Assembly (NCBI RefSeq): GCF_028714775.1
Contig: NZ_JAQTLS010000005.1
Span: forward strand, 62,001-126,000
Direction: 5' to 3'
Source: Thiothrix sp.
Lineage (GTDB): Bacteria; Pseudomonadota; Gammaproteobacteria; Thiotrichales; Thiotrichaceae
DNA length: 64,000 nucleotides
Below are positions 6,698 to 17,127 of this stretch, one piece after another. A program made the translations under genes and the position numbers. The notes under the pieces were generated by a model, which was given only the letters and a program-made list of their open reading frames with translations, had not been told where the DNA came from and made no database searches. Positions within the stretch are counted from its first letter, which is position 1. Each line of letters opens with the position of its first letter.

Positions 6698-9543
6698 GCG
6701 ACTTCCTCTTCCACCAGCTTGGCTTTCACTTTCAACCACTTTTCCAGTTTGCGCTGTAGCTCGTCCAGCCGCACAGGTTTGGACAAGTAATCATTCATAC
6801 CCGCCGCGTAGCACTTTTCTTCGTCGCCAGTCATGGTGTGCGCGGTCAGGGCAACAATCGGCAACTCCTGATAATAGGCGTCTTCCAACTTGCGGATTTT
6901 GCGGGTGGCTTCGTAGCCATCCATCACTGGCATCTGGCAATCCATCAACACTAGGCCGTAGCGGTGTTTTTGCACCGCCAGCAAGGCTTCTTCACCGTTG
7001 ACAGCGCAATCGACATGGCTACATCCCAGCTTTTTCAACATCGCCAAAGCAACTTTCTGGTTAACCATGTGGTCTTCGGTCAACAGGATACGGATGCTGC
7101 CATCGCCTGCTTGCGGAACTACCTCGACAGGTGCGGCGGGTGTTTCCGCAGCAATCGCAGGCGACTCGGCGGCTGGCACGGCAATTTGCAAATGCGACAA
7201 TTGGCGCTGGATGACGGAGTGCTTGAGCGGTTTATTCAGCAAGTGGATATGCCGCCCTAAGCGCACCCCTTCCAGTGCCACGATTTGTTTGCTGCTGCCA
7301 TAAATGACCAGTGGGGCTTGGCTGTATTCGCGCACCGATTTGACCACGGCTGCCATCCCTAGCGGATGGTCGGGGCGGTAATAAGCCATATCGGCATCCA
7401 ACGCAATCAAATCAAAGGCATTATTGCCCTCCAATAGCATGATCAAGGTATTGAGGCTGTCAACCATCACCGGCTCCATCCCCCACTGGCGTAGCTGCGC
7501 TTCGTAGTAGCCATTCAGCATCGGCTTGGCTCCTAGCATCAAAACGCTGGTCAAGCAGGGGTGGAACGCGCAATGGGTACATGTGCTGACCACGGCCTCA
7601 ATCGTAACCCAGAAATTGGAACCCACCCCAACTTTACTGAGCAAGCCGACATCACCGCCCATCAGGTGCGCCAGTTGCTTGCAGATCGCCAAGCCCAACC
7701 CAGTACCACCGTATTGGCGGGTAATCGAGCCATCCACTTGGGAAAAAGCGGTAAACAAGCGTGCTTGCGCTTCTTCGGGAATCCCGCAGCCCGTATCAAT
7801 CACATCGAAACGCAGGTGTTGCCGTTCGCCTTCCTGCCCTACCGATGCATCCACGTTACTGATTTTGAGTACGACATAACCACGCTCGGTGAATTTGATG
7901 GCATTGTTCAGCAAGTTGATCAGAATCTGGCGCAGGCGTACCGGGTCACTGACGATGGCTGCCGGAACATTCCGGTCGACAAAAAACGCCAACTCAATCC
8001 CCTTGTTTTGGGCATTGTCCGCCAGCAAGTCAATCACCCCTTCAATCACCGGCAACACTTCAAACGCCGAATTACTGATCGTCAGCTTACCTGCCTCAAT
8101 CTTGGAAAAGTCCAAAATGTCATTGATGATGCGCAGCAAGGATTCAGCACTGTGCTGCACCGTGCGCACCTGATCACGTTGCTCGCGGGACAATGCGCCA
8201 TCCAGTAACAGTTCCGCCATGCCGATTACCCCGTTCATGGGGGTACGGATTTCATGGCTCATATTGGCAAGGAATTCGGACTTAAGGCGGGCGGATTCGA
8301 GTGCTTCGTCGCGGGCTTTCGCCAACTCCTGCTGTGCTTGGATACGGTGGCTAATGTCGCGGATGATCCCGGTAAACACCACATTGTCGCCGAAACGTGC
8401 TTCATTCACGGATAAGTCGACAGGGAAAATACTGCCATCCTTACGCCGGGCTTTAAGCTGGCGGGCGCGGCCTATGATGCCCGGTTCACCCGTTTCTAGG
8501 TAACGCTGGATGTATTGGTCATGTTTGTGCTGATGCTCGCCCTCCACCAACACGCTGACGTTTTGCCCCAACAACTCTTCCGGCTCATAACCAAACACCG
8601 GGTAAACTGACTTGTTGGTTTCGATAATGATCCCACGGGAATTGATCACCACAATCGCGTCCAGCACCGAATCGACAATGGTGCGGGTTTTGACTTGGCT
8701 GGCCTTGAGGTCTTCTGCCAAACGCTCGCGCTCTTCGATTCCCAGCACCAATTTCTGGTTAGCCAAGCGGGCGGCATCTGCTGACGCTTCAGACTCCTTC
8801 AATGACCGGCGTAAACTGCGCAAAGCCAGCACCAGCATGACCAGCATGGCTACCCCCAAGCCCAGCAACATGAGGAAGGATTCCATCATCGCTTCTTTGG
8901 TAGCCTTCTCAAACCCACTGAGAGGGCGGCTGACTGCCAACACCCCACGCACATCGCCCACTTTCCAGTCCCTTTTCGGCGTACCGGGGTAAGAATTATG
9001 GCAATTCACGCAACTTTGCCCCATCTGGTCAGCACGTGCATAGCGCAACACTTGTGCATCACCCTCGCCTTCAAAACGCCACACCGCCTTATCCGGGTTT
9101 TTACGCAATTCCTCCAACGCCCATTTTTCAAACCCATCATGCAACCCACCATCCTTGCGCCAAGGAAAAGGCAGGTCGCTGTAAAAGCGGATACGGTAAT
9201 CGCTATCTTTGCTATCGGTGAGGAACTTGGCGAAATCAATCATCATGGTGGCAGGGATCGGCAAGGCATCCTTGCGCTCCAAGTAATCATGCGTGAGGGG
9301 GATGCCATTTTCCTTCGCCCGTGGCACAAACTGTTCGGAATAGAAGGTGCGGAAACGCGAAACCGACGCGGTGAACTGGCTCGCCTCGTAGACCGCAATC
9401 TGTTCATTGATGGAATGGTTTTTCTGGTAGCTGAACCAAAACACCAGCGCAGACCCCATCACCAACAGGAAGGAGAGGATGTAAACAATGTAACGGGTGA
9501 TAAAACCGTCACCCAGACCCGCACGTGTATTCTCGGTAGTCAT
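6694..9543 (-). CDS. Hybrid sensor histidine kinase with periplasmic heme-type DUF3365 domain
   Basis: Protein of 949 residues. Membrane helices at about 19-38 and 222-243 enclose a periplasmic DUF3365 (Tll0287-like) domain carrying the heme c attachment motif CVNCH (Cys178, Cys181, His182). Next come a PAS domain (~280-400), a HisKA domain with the phosphorylated histidine in [12 protein letters not shown], and the ATPase domain (DTGCGIPEE, GTGLGLAICK). Then a degenerate receiver-like segment and a canonical C-terminal receiver ([23 protein letters not shown]). Likely a redox or gas sensor feeding a phosphorelay. No HPt or response regulator is adjacent. Divergent from the DUF1015 gene. Confidence 0.9.
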   Translation of the reverse strand: MTTENTRAGLGDGFITRYIVYILSFLLVMGSALVFWFSYQKNHSINEQIAVYEASQFTASVSRFRTFYSEQFVPRAKENGIPLTHDYLERKDALPIPATMMIDFAKFLTDSKDSDYRIRFYSDLPFPWRKDGGLHDGFEKWALEELRKNPDKAVWRFEGEGDAQVLRYARADQMGQSCVNCHNSYPGTPKRDWKVGDVRGVLAVSRPLSGFEKATKEAMMESFLMLLGLGVAMLVMLVLALRSLRRSLKESEASADAARLANQKLVLGIEERERLAEDLKASQVKTRTIVDSVLDAIVVINSRGIIIETNKSVYPVFGYEPEELLGQNVSVLVEGEHQHKHDQYIQRYLETGEPGIIGRARQLKARRKDGSIFPVDLSVNEARFGDNVVFTGIIRDISHRIQAQQELAKARDEALESARLKSEFLANMSHEIRTPMNGVIGMAELLLDGALSREQRDQVRTVQHSAESLLRIINDILDFSKIEAGKLTISNSAFEVLPVIEGVIDLLADNAQNKGIELAFFVDRNVPAAIVSDPVRLRQILINLLNNAIKFTERGYVVLKISNVDASVGQEGERQHLRFDVIDTGCGIPEEAQARLFTAFSQVDGSITRQYGGTGLGLAICKQLAHLMGGDVGLLSKVGVGSNFWVTIEAVVSTCTHCAFHPCLTSVLMLGAKPMLNGYYEAQLRQWGMEPVMVDSLNTLIMLLEGNNAFDLIALDADMAYYRPDHPLGMAAVVKSVREYSQAPLVIYGSSKQIVALEGVRLGRHIHLLNKPLKHSVIQRQLSHLQIAVPAAESPAIAAETPAAPVEVVPQAGDGSIRILLTEDHMVNQKVALAMLKKLGCSHVDCAVNGEEALLAVQKHRYGLVLMDCQMPVMDGYEATRKIRKLEDAYYQELPIVALTAHTMTGDEEKCYAAGMNDYLSKPVRLDELQRKLEKWLKVKAKLVEEEVA

Positions 9544-9620
9544 AGTTTTATTTTATGTATGTATTATCTGCCCGATAGTAGCAAGAAAATGGTGTTAATG
9601 CAGCAAAACGTGATGACCGT

Positions 9621-9626
9621 TATAAT
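9621..9626 (+). promoter_or_regulatory. Candidate -10 box upstream of the DUF1015 gene
   Basis: A perfect TATAAT lies 34 bases before the ATG of the DUF1015 gene, in the intergenic region shared with the divergent kinase gene. No convincing -35 hexamer is seen at the right spacing, so this is only a weak sigma-70-like call. Confidence 0.35.
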
Positions 9627-9659
9627 GCCCCGGTTTTTAGCTTCGATGGATAATTCAAC

Positions 9660-10898
9660 ATGAACTTGATTTCGCCGTTCAAGGGTTTGCGCCCTGCCCA
9701 AGGCCGCGCTGCTGACGTGATTGCCCCACCGTATGATGTCCTGAATTCTGCCGAAGCGCGTGAGCGGGCGGCAGGCAAACCGTGGAGCTTCCTGCACATT
9801 TCCAAGCCGGAAATCGACCTGCCAGAAGATACCGACCCGTACAGCACCACGGTTTACGCCAAAGCCGCCGAAAACCTTGCCCGCACGGTTGACGCTGGTT
9901 TGCTGGTACGCGATGGCGCACCGTGCTATTACGCTTACCGCCTGATCATGAATGGGCATCAGCAAACTGGGCTGGTGGCTGGCGCATCGGTTGCCGATTA
10001 CGATACCAACCGCATCCGCAAACACGAATTTACCCGTCCGGTGAAAGAAGACGACCGGGTACGCCAGATTGATGCCGTAAACGCGCAAACTGGCCCCGTT
10101 TTACTGGCTTACCCTGACGCACCTGTGGTTGACCAGATTTTGGCAGCAGCGATGCAAACCGAACCGGCACTGGATGCAACCGCTGATGACGGCATCCAAC
10201 ACACCCTATGGGTGATTGATCAGCCTGAAACCATTGCGCAATTGACCGATGCTTTCAACGCCATGCACGCGCTGTACATTGCTGACGGGCATCACCGTTC
10301 GGCAGCAGCTTCGCGCATTGCCAAGATGCGTCATGCGCAACATGGCAGTGATGGCGTAGCGCCGTGGGATTATTTCCTGTCAGTGATTTTCCCTTACCAC
10401 CAAATGAAAATCTTCGACTATAACCGCGTGATCAAAGACTTGCACGGTTTGGAACCAGCGCAATTTCTGGCAGCCGTGGAAGAGCATTTCGCGCTGGAAC
10501 CTTCCGCCATGCCCGTTAAGCCTTCCGAACCCGGCACTTTCGGCATGTACATGGATGGGCAATGGTTCAAACTGACCCTGAACGCTGAATTGATGCCGAA
10601 TGATGACCCGGTAGCACGCTTGGATGTCAGCCGTCTGGCACGTTACCTGATTGAACCTGTTTTGGGCATCAGCGACCCACGCCGCGATGACCGCATTGAT
10701 TTCGTCGGCGGCATCCGGGGCTTGGAAGGGCTGGAAAAGCGCGTCAGCAGCGGTGAAATGGCGGTAGCTTTCTCACTTTTCCCCACCAGTATGCAGGACT
10801 TGATGGCAGTCGCGGACAATAACGATGTCATGCCACCCAAATCCACGTGGTTTGAGCCTAAACTGGCGGATGGTGTGGTTTCTTACCTGCTGGACTAA
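9660..10898 (+). CDS. DUF1015 family protein
   Basis: Protein of 412 residues, a typical length for DUF1015. Conserved marks are the start ISPFKGLRPAQGRAADVIAPPYDVL, shortened here to its key parts FKGLRP and APPYDV, then RKHEFTRPVKEDDR and the central ALYIADGHHRSAAA. The last is the most conserved segment of the family and is probably part of the active site. No signal peptide. The biochemical role is not firmly established. A strong terminator follows, so this is probably a single-gene unit. Confidence 0.88.
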   Translation: MNLISPFKGLRPAQGRAADVIAPPYDVLNSAEARERAAGKPWSFLHISKPEIDLPEDTDPYSTTVYAKAAENLARTVDAGLLVRDGAPCYYAYRLIMNGHQQTGLVAGASVADYDTNRIRKHEFTRPVKEDDRVRQIDAVNAQTGPVLLAYPDAPVVDQILAAAMQTEPALDATADDGIQHTLWVIDQPETIAQLTDAFNAMHALYIADGHHRSAAASRIAKMRHAQHGSDGVAPWDYFLSVIFPYHQMKIFDYNRVIKDLHGLEPAQFLAAVEEHFALEPSAMPVKPSEPGTFGMYMDGQWFKLTLNAELMPNDDPVARLDVSRLARYLIEPVLGISDPRRDDRIDFVGGIRGLEGLEKRVSSGEMAVAFSLFPTSMQDLMAVADNNDVMPPKSTWFEPKLADGVVSYLLD

Positions 10899-10917
10899 AA
10901 CACACAACCAAATTGAG

Positions 10918-10950
10918 CAAGGGCATCACCCTTAAGATGCCCTTGTTTTT
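10918..10950 (+). terminator. Rho-independent terminator after the DUF1015 gene
   Basis: Perfect 10-bp stem CAAGGGCATC / GATGCCCTTG with an 8-base loop, followed directly by TTTTT. It lies 20 bases after the DUF1015 stop. Confidence 0.9.
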
Positions 10951-10973
10951 AAAGTAACTTGAGCACTTACCGC

Positions 10974-11483
10974 ATGAAAAGACTGGAAAACAATTTCGAG
11001 CATTTCTTATTCACTAGCCGCTGGCTGATCGCGCCGGTCTATCTGGCCTTGGTCGTTGCCCTGCTGGTGTTGCTGGTCAAAACCGCCAAACAGTTGTGGG
11101 TACTGGTCAGTACCGTGATGACCGCTGACGGCAACGAAATCATTGTCGGGGTACTTTCCATCGTCGACATTTCCCTGATCATGAACTTGCTGATCATCAT
11201 CATTTTCAGCGGCTATGAAAACTTCGTCTCCAAAATGGAAGACCTGCACGGACACGCTGACCGCCCGGATTGGATGGGGCATATCGGCTTTACCGACCTG
11301 AAACTGAAACTGATTGGTTCCATCGTTGCTATTTCTGGGATTGAGCTGCTCAAGGCATTCATGGCGGTGGATACGTATAGCGACCGCCACATGGGTTGGA
11401 TGTTGGGCATCCACCTGACGTTTGTGGTGTCGGGCGTGTTGTATGCGTTGATGGATAAACTCAGCCACCACGATTCGCAGTAA
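10974..11483 (+). CDS. yqhA: YqhA family (UPF0114) inner-membrane protein
   Basis: Protein of 169 residues from the ATG at 10974; an in-frame TTG at 10959 is a weaker alternative. It begins like the E. coli protein, with a short cytoplasmic ENNFEHFLFTSRWLIAPVY. It has about four hydrophobic helices, including the conserved IMNLLIIIIFSGYENFVS and the later KLIGSIVAISGIELLKAFM and HLTFVVSGVLYALMDKL. Length matches the family (~165). The function of UPF0114 is not established. Confidence 0.88.
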   Translation: MKRLENNFEHFLFTSRWLIAPVYLALVVALLVLLVKTAKQLWVLVSTVMTADGNEIIVGVLSIVDISLIMNLLIIIIFSGYENFVSKMEDLHGHADRPDWMGHIGFTDLKLKLIGSIVAISGIELLKAFMAVDTYSDRHMGWMLGIHLTFVVSGVLYALMDKLSHHDSQ

Positions 11484-11597
11484 AGTCGCAGCATACGCTA
11501 CCCGGCAGCCTGCGTATCGCCACCTATCCTGTCAGCACAACCAGTTTCGCCTGAGCCACGTATACTTAAGGCTAATACACACGGATTGGGTCATACC

Positions 11598-14261
11598 ATG
11601 CTAATACTGTTCAGCCTCATTGCCGGAGCCATCCTGTTGGCAGCGTTGGGCGAGTCCCCCTTCGTGGGGGCGGCGCTCGGCTTGTTACTGAGTTGGGTCT
11701 ACACCCTATCGGAACGTATCCGGCACTTGGAGCAACAACGGTGGCGGGACACGCGAGTTGCACCGCCAACGCCCGTGCAACAGGTTTCCCGCCCAGCCAT
11801 GCCCGTATCCCAGCCACAAAGGATGCCCGTAGAAACGGCTGTGCAACGCCCACCGCCTTTGCCAAACAAACCTGTGGTGCAAACAACGGCAACGCCGCCA
11901 GTTTACCGCCCTGCCCCCACCTATACCCCGCCGCAAGGCAATGCCTTGGACAAAGCCTTTGCATCCGGTTGGGAATGGCTGATCGGTGGCAACCCGTTTG
12001 TCCGCGTCGGGATTATCTTGCTGTTCCTCGGCGTGGTGTTCCTGCTGCGTTATTCCTTGGATCAGGGTTTGTTGCCAGTGGAGTTGCGCCTTACTGGAGC
12101 GGCGGGTGGGGCAATAGCATTACTGGCTTACGGCTGGAAATTGCGGGCGCGGCAAGGGGCGTATGGCTTGATCCTGCAAGCGGGTGGGGTTGGATTACTG
12201 TATTTGACGGTGTACGCAGCATTCGGCCTATACCACCTGATTCCCTCGTTGCTGACCTTTACGTTGCTGGTAGTAATTGCTGCCGGGGCTGCTACTTTGG
12301 CGGTGATGCAAAACAGTTTGCCACTGGCGGCATTCGCCACAGCGGGCGGTTTCCTTGCACCATTGCTGGCCTCCAGTGGCAATAACAATTACATCGGTCT
12401 GTTTAGCTTTTACGCCATCCTCAATGCCGGGATTGTCGGCATTGCGTGGTTCAAATCGTGGCGGGTGCTGAACTTGCTGGGCTTTGTGTTTACCTTCGTG
12501 ATTGCCTCGCTGTGGGGTTGGAACAGTTACCAACCGGAAAATTTCACCACGACCGAACCGTTCCTGATCCTGTTTTTCCTGTTTTACGTGGCGATTGCAG
12601 TGCTGTTTGCCACCCGTACCCCGGTCAATTTCAAAGACAAGGTGGATGGTACATTGGTATTCGGCACACCGATCCTCGGCTTCATTATGCAAGTGGCATT
12701 GGTGCAGAATTTTGAATACGGCAATGCCATCAGCGCCTTGGTCGTGGGGGTATTTTACCTACTGGTCGCGGCGGGCGTATGGCAAGGGTTAGGCAAACAG
12801 CAGCCATTACTGACGCAAACCTTCCTCGCCTTGGGGGTGATTTTCACCACACTGGCAATTCCGTTTGCGGTCGATGGGGTTGTAACTTCAACGGCGTGGG
12901 CATTGGAAGGTGCGGGCATTTTGTGGGTCAGCACCCGCCAACAGCAATGGTTGCAACGGGCATTTGCGGTATTGATGCATTACGCGGCATTGGCTTCCCT
13001 GATGGTTGGGATGGTATCGGAACCCTTGCCCGTAGAGGCGCAGGCATTTTCCAACGGGCATTTTCTGGCGATGCTGTTGGTAACGGTGGCAATGCTGGTA
13101 TCCAGCCGTTTGCTGTCGATGAATTACGCGGGTAAACGTGGGTTTGAACCGTCAGCGGCAATGGCGTTGCTGTTCACCGGGCTGCTGTTCCTCTCGTTGA
13201 TGTTTGAGCAGCAGATTGCTGATTTTGCGTTGCAGGCGCACTTTACCGCGCTGCATTTGGGGTATGCGCTGATTGCAGCGGGCGTATTGCTGGTTATGGG
13301 GCAGTTTGCCTGTTGGCAATTGTTGCGCTACGCACTACTGTTGCCCTTGGGCTTGATGGGGATGGCGGCGCTCAATGTTATCGGGCTAGACCATTCGCTC
13401 CTGAATGATAATGGCAACTGGTGGTGGCCTGCGGCATTTATCGGCCTGTACGGGGTATTATACTTGTACCAGCGCCGGGAATGGTTTGCGCAATGGCTGG
13501 AATTTATGCAAGTGGCACTGTTGTGGTTGCTGGTGCTGCTATTAAGCCATGAAGTCCATATCCAGATGCAGCCGCATTTCTTGTCGATGAATGCGTGGTA
13601 TGTTGCCAGCTTGCCGTTGGTGGCGATTGCAGCATTGTGGCTGATGATGCGCGGCAACCTGTGGCCGATGTGGGACTACCAAGCAGTGTTGTTACGTTAC
13701 GTGGGCTTGCCGCTGACAGGCTTACTGGGCTTGTGGGTGCTGTTTTCGCTGCACGCTTCCGGCGACAGTACCCCGCTGCCGTGGCTACCCGTGCTCAATC
13801 CACTGGATGTGGTCACGCTACTGCTGGGCTTTACCCTGTTCACGTTGTACCGCGAACGGCTGGATGGTTGGGAAGAAATCTTGCTCCATGCCGGTGCGGC
13901 ACTAGCATTCGTGTGGTTGAACATGCTGGTGTTACGCGCCCAACATCACTGGAACGGCCTGCCGTGGGAATTCCCCGACTTGTTGCTGGAACCCGGTACG
14001 CAAACCTTGTTGGCAATTTTGTGGACACTAACGGGCATGATACTGGCGTGGCGCGGCAACCGTATCGCCAACCGCAAATTGTGGATTGCCGGGGCAAGCC
14101 TGCTGGGAATGGTGGTACTCAAGCTGTTCGTGGTAGATTTTGCCTCATCCGGCACATTAGCGCGGGTGGTGTCGTTCATCAGCGTGGGCGTACTGCTGCT
14201 GTTTATTGGCTACCTTGCACCGTTGCCACCGCCAGAGGATGATCCGCAAGGGCATTCCTGA
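11598..14261 (+). CDS. DUF2339 multi-spanning membrane protein
   Basis: Protein of 887 residues from the ATG at 11598. An N-terminal hydrophobic segment is followed by a charged helix ([12 protein letters not shown]) and a proline/glutamine-rich linker (~45-120). A long array of more than twenty hydrophobic helices starts around [20 protein letters not shown], which is the hallmark of DUF2339. The C-terminus ends in a short charged tail. Function unknown; an inner-membrane location is certain. The last 59 bases overlap the 3' end of the convergent rnhB gene, so both stop codons are embedded in the neighbour. Confidence 0.87.
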   Translation: MLILFSLIAGAILLAALGESPFVGAALGLLLSWVYTLSERIRHLEQQRWRDTRVAPPTPVQQVSRPAMPVSQPQRMPVETAVQRPPPLPNKPVVQTTATPPVYRPAPTYTPPQGNALDKAFASGWEWLIGGNPFVRVGIILLFLGVVFLLRYSLDQGLLPVELRLTGAAGGAIALLAYGWKLRARQGAYGLILQAGGVGLLYLTVYAAFGLYHLIPSLLTFTLLVVIAAGAATLAVMQNSLPLAAFATAGGFLAPLLASSGNNNYIGLFSFYAILNAGIVGIAWFKSWRVLNLLGFVFTFVIASLWGWNSYQPENFTTTEPFLILFFLFYVAIAVLFATRTPVNFKDKVDGTLVFGTPILGFIMQVALVQNFEYGNAISALVVGVFYLLVAAGVWQGLGKQQPLLTQTFLALGVIFTTLAIPFAVDGVVTSTAWALEGAGILWVSTRQQQWLQRAFAVLMHYAALASLMVGMVSEPLPVEAQAFSNGHFLAMLLVTVAMLVSSRLLSMNYAGKRGFEPSAAMALLFTGLLFLSLMFEQQIADFALQAHFTALHLGYALIAAGVLLVMGQFACWQLLRYALLLPLGLMGMAALNVIGLDHSLLNDNGNWWWPAAFIGLYGVLYLYQRREWFAQWLEFMQVALLWLLVLLLSHEVHIQMQPHFLSMNAWYVASLPLVAIAALWLMMRGNLWPMWDYQAVLLRYVGLPLTGLLGLWVLFSLHASGDSTPLPWLPVLNPLDVVTLLLGFTLFTLYRERLDGWEEILLHAGAALAFVWLNMLVLRAQHHWNGLPWEFPDLLLEPGTQTLLAILWTLTGMILAWRGNRIANRKLWIAGASLLGMVVLKLFVVDFASSGTLARVVSFISVGVLLLFIGYLAPLPPPEDDPQGHS

Positions 14262-14802
14262 CCGGGGCGAAACTGCGGCGATGGATCGGCGTTGCACCAT
14301 GTTCGCGCAGCGCCGTCAGATGTTCCGCCGTGCCATAGCCTTTGTGTTTAGCGAAACCGTATTGCGGATACTGTTTGTCCAGTTCCACCAATTCGGCGTC
14401 ACGCACCACTTTGGCAAGGATGGAAGCGGCGCTGATTTCTGCCACGGTAGCATCCCCGCCAACGATGGCTTGCATCGGATAGGATGACTTCGGACAGCGG
14501 TTGCCGTCGATTTTCACCAGATCGGGTTGGATGCTTAAACCTTCCAGCGCCCGTTGCATGGCAAGAAAAGTGGCTTGCAGGATGTTGATGTCGTCGATTT
14601 CTTCCACTTCCGCCCGCCCAAGGCTCCACGCCAGCGCTTTGCTGCGGATTTCTGCTGCCAATTGCTCACGGCGCTTGGCACTCAGTTTTTTGGAATCATT
14701 CAGGCCAACAATCGGTTGCTGCGGGTCGAGAATAACCGCTGCCGCAACCACTGCACCTGCCAATGGCCCGCGCCCGACCTCATCGACACCCGCAACCAAC
14801 AT
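14203..14802 (-). CDS. rnhB: Ribonuclease HII
   Basis: Endonuclease of 199 residues that removes ribonucleotides and RNA primers from RNA-DNA hybrids in the cytoplasm. Catalytic acidic residues are visible in [13 protein letters not shown] (Asp, Glu) and later in VKIDGNRCP and [13 protein letters not shown]. It is the last gene of the minus-strand envelope operon, following lpxB as in many proteobacteria, but here two additional genes intervene. Its start abuts the stop of the methyltransferase-like gene, sharing one base. Confidence 0.95.
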   Translation of the reverse strand: MLVAGVDEVGRGPLAGAVVAAAVILDPQQPIVGLNDSKKLSAKRREQLAAEIRSKALAWSLGRAEVEEIDDINILQATFLAMQRALEGLSIQPDLVKIDGNRCPKSSYPMQAIVGGDATVAEISAASILAKVVRDAELVELDKQYPQYGFAKHKGYGTAEHLTALREHGATPIHRRSFAPVRNALADHPLAVATVQGSQ

Positions 14803-15341
14803 CAGGCTTTCTTCAGCACAAACACGGATGCAGGCGGAATATTGAAGAACACCGTGCTGACCCGCTGGACTTTAAACCCTTCGCGTTGCAAACGGTCAAA
14901 CAAGCGGATTTGCCGAATAAACGGCGTGTAACTCATCTGCACAATGGTTGACCCCGAATTCAGCGCATCGCGGAACTGTTCCACCAACTTCTCGGAATAG
15001 AACGGCCCGGTAACAGGCATACAGGAAACCATCAGGCAGTTCGCCAGCCCTTCCCCACTTTCATCAACGGGCAGGGTGAAAAAGTCTTTCGCCAGCAACG
15101 GGGTATGTGCACCAAAGCGCTCATGGAACTGCCGGACAAAAGCCGGGTGCTTTTCCACAAAAGCGAAAGGCATGGGTGTTTGCATGAAATATTGCGCCAC
15201 TACACCACTGCCAGTGCCAATGAATATGCCGCGTGTATAGTGGTGGAAGTAACGTGCTGATACTTCAAACATCTTTGCCCCAAACTGGTCACTGGAGCTG
15301 ATCACAGAGCCAGTGTGTTTGAGTTTGGTCAGATAAACCAT
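14802..15341 (-). CDS. PmtA-like phospholipid N-methyltransferase-type SAM methyltransferase
   Basis: Protein of 179 residues. Features are the N-terminal [15 protein letters not shown], motif [15 protein letters not shown], an acidic residue after the next strand ([10 protein letters not shown]), and the C-terminal [11 protein letters not shown] and [13 protein letters not shown]. These match the small class I methyltransferases related to phosphatidylethanolamine N-methyltransferase PmtA and the rRNA adenine methylase superfamily. Membrane-lipid methylation fits its place in the lipid A operon, but the substrate is inference. It overlaps the aldolase gene upstream by 13 bases and touches rnhB downstream. 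Confidence 0.6.
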   Translation of the reverse strand: MVYLTKLKHTGSVISSSDQFGAKMFEVSARYFHHYTRGIFIGTGSGVVAQYFMQTPMPFAFVEKHPAFVRQFHERFGAHTPLLAKDFFTLPVDESGEGLANCLMVSCMPVTGPFYSEKLVEQFRDALNSGSTIVQMSYTPFIRQIRLFDRLQREGFKVQRVSTVFFNIPPASVFVLKKA

Positions 15342-15979
15342 GATGTATCCTTTTGAAACTGTGTCGTATTTATCAATTGCATGAGCCGCCCTTCAGCGTC
15401 TGCCAGCGTTGTGCCCCAAGCCACGATGCCATCTTCATGCCCCAGCATTGCCAGCAGCCCCACTTGCATCGCACTATTATCCAACAAAATGTGGCGGACT
15501 GCTGCCGCCATCTCCGGTGTACCGTAAGCCACTGTTTTAGGTGTTACCGGCAAACCCTGTTGCTGTGCATTTTGCCATAAATTGGGTGAATGGACATGAA
15601 TCACTGCATGTACTTGCGGCAAAGTTTGGTAAATCACCGCATGGGTCATGGCTTCGGAAGAAGGCAGCGTTTCGCCGATTGCCTGCAACTGGTTCTGCGC
15701 CGGGTCGCAGGCCGTCACCAGCGCATAATGTTGCCTATCCAACACTGGCAAATGCCCGGTTTGCGAACCAGTAATGAGAAAGGCATCCGGCTTGCCCGGT
15801 AAAACCACCCGCTGGCTGACATTGCCATAGCCTAACCCAGCGTAGCGCTGGTCATCTTGCCCGATCAAGCCTTGTGCAAATAACCGCGCCCGACAAGCAT
15901 TCAGTTCATCCAACAAGAAACCATCCGCCAATGCTTGGGGAGAAAAATCCAGATGGTATTGAATAACACCTTCGGTCAT
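15329..15979 (-). CDS. Class II aldolase/adducin family protein
   Basis: Protein of 216 residues. It has GLGYGNVSQR near the N-terminus, FLITGSQTG, and the metal-binding HAVIHVHSPNLW (HxH), followed by PVTPKTVAYGTPEMA and a late MLGHEDGIVAWG, which supplies a further histidine. These are the zinc-site elements of class II aldolases, epimerases and the methylthioribulose-1-phosphate dehydratase group. The specific sugar-phosphate substrate cannot be assigned. It is translationally linked to lpxB (4-base overlap) and to the methyltransferase gene (13-base overlap), so it is transcribed with the envelope operon. Confidence 0.75.
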   Translation of the reverse strand: MTEGVIQYHLDFSPQALADGFLLDELNACRARLFAQGLIGQDDQRYAGLGYGNVSQRVVLPGKPDAFLITGSQTGHLPVLDRQHYALVTACDPAQNQLQAIGETLPSSEAMTHAVIYQTLPQVHAVIHVHSPNLWQNAQQQGLPVTPKTVAYGTPEMAAAVRHILLDNSAMQVGLLAMLGHEDGIVAWGTTLADAEGRLMQLINTTQFQKDTSWFI

Positions 15980-17124
15980 GACAGAAAAAACCGTTTGATG
16001 AGTGCTGCGGCGGCACTCTTGCTGGCGTTGCGGCGCAATTGCCCATGCAGTTCGTGGAAACGTTGCAAAATATAGCGGCGGCGCTCTGGTGGCAGGTTAA
16101 ACATCTGTTCCACTGCTTGCACCAGATTCGCGGGTGTTATCTGTTCTTGCAGAAATTCAGGCACAAGCGCTTCGTTCGCCAAATTATTCGGCAAGGTCAC
16201 AAAGCGTACTTTCAGCAGTTTGAAGGTACGCAATATCCACGCTGTCAACGGCGCAACCCGGTAAGCCGCCACCATAAGCCTACCTGCCAACATCCCTTCC
16301 AACACCGCCGTGCCAGAAGCCAACAGTATATAATCCGCCGCTTGCATCAACGTGCGTGATTGTCCATCCAACACGGTAAGAACCAAGTCAGGGGCAGATT
16401 GCTGGCGAATGCTTTCCAATTCCAAACGCAAACGCGCATTCACCGCAGGCGTAACAAACACGACATCAGGGTATTTCTGCTGCAATTGCGCGGCAGCTTG
16501 GAAAAAATCGGCAGCAAGGTGACGGATTTCCCCACTACGGCTACCCGGTAGAATGGCAAGGATGCGCTTATCCTGCGGCAAGCCCAGTTGCGCCCGCGCT
16601 GCTTCCCGACTGGCATCGAAGTCGACTTCATCTGCCAACGGATGCCCAACAAACTCGGCAGCAATCCCATGTTGGTGGTAAAAATCCACTTCAAACGGAA
16701 ATAGCGTCAGCATCAGGTCGAGGTTGCCTTGCATCTTGCGCACCCGCTTTGCCCGCCACGCCCATACCGAAGGGCTAACGTAATGGGCAGTCGGAATACC
16801 GGCGGCATGTAATTTAGCAGCTAAAGGCAGGTTAAAATCCGGCGCATCTACACCAATGAACAAATCTGGCGGGTTGTTTTTCCAGCGATTGAATAGCTGC
16901 TGGCGTATAGACAGGAGTTCAGGCAGGTGTTTGAGGACTTCTATTAAGCCCATGACAGAAAGTTTTTCCAACGGAAACAGGCCCATACAGCCTGCCGCGA
17001 GCATTTCAACCCCGGCAATGCCTTCAAACTGGCAGTCAGGGTAAGCTTGGCGTAACGCAAGGATCAGGCGAGCGGCTAATAAATCCCCCGACGTTTCTCC
17101 TGCAATGATGGCAATCCGCTTCAT
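15976..17124 (-). CDS. lpxB: Lipid-A-disaccharide synthase
   Basis: GT-B fold glycosyltransferase of 382 residues. It condenses UDP-2,3-diacylglucosamine with lipid X on the inner-membrane face in lipid A synthesis. Marks are the start IAIIAGETSGDLLAARLI, the segment LFIGVDAPDFNLPLA, YVSPSVWAWR, LPGSRSGEI and ASGTAVLEGML. Length matches the E. coli enzyme (382). It follows lpxA by 3 bases in the conserved lpxD-fabZ-lpxA-lpxB order. Confidence 0.97.
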   Translation of the reverse strand: MKRIAIIAGETSGDLLAARLILALRQAYPDCQFEGIAGVEMLAAGCMGLFPLEKLSVMGLIEVLKHLPELLSIRQQLFNRWKNNPPDLFIGVDAPDFNLPLAAKLHAAGIPTAHYVSPSVWAWRAKRVRKMQGNLDLMLTLFPFEVDFYHQHGIAAEFVGHPLADEVDFDASREAARAQLGLPQDKRILAILPGSRSGEIRHLAADFFQAAAQLQQKYPDVVFVTPAVNARLRLELESIRQQSAPDLVLTVLDGQSRTLMQAADYILLASGTAVLEGMLAGRLMVAAYRVAPLTAWILRTFKLLKVRFVTLPNNLANEALVPEFLQEQITPANLVQAVEQMFNLPPERRRYILQRFHELHGQLRRNASKSAAAALIKRFFLS

Positions 17125-17127
17125 GCG

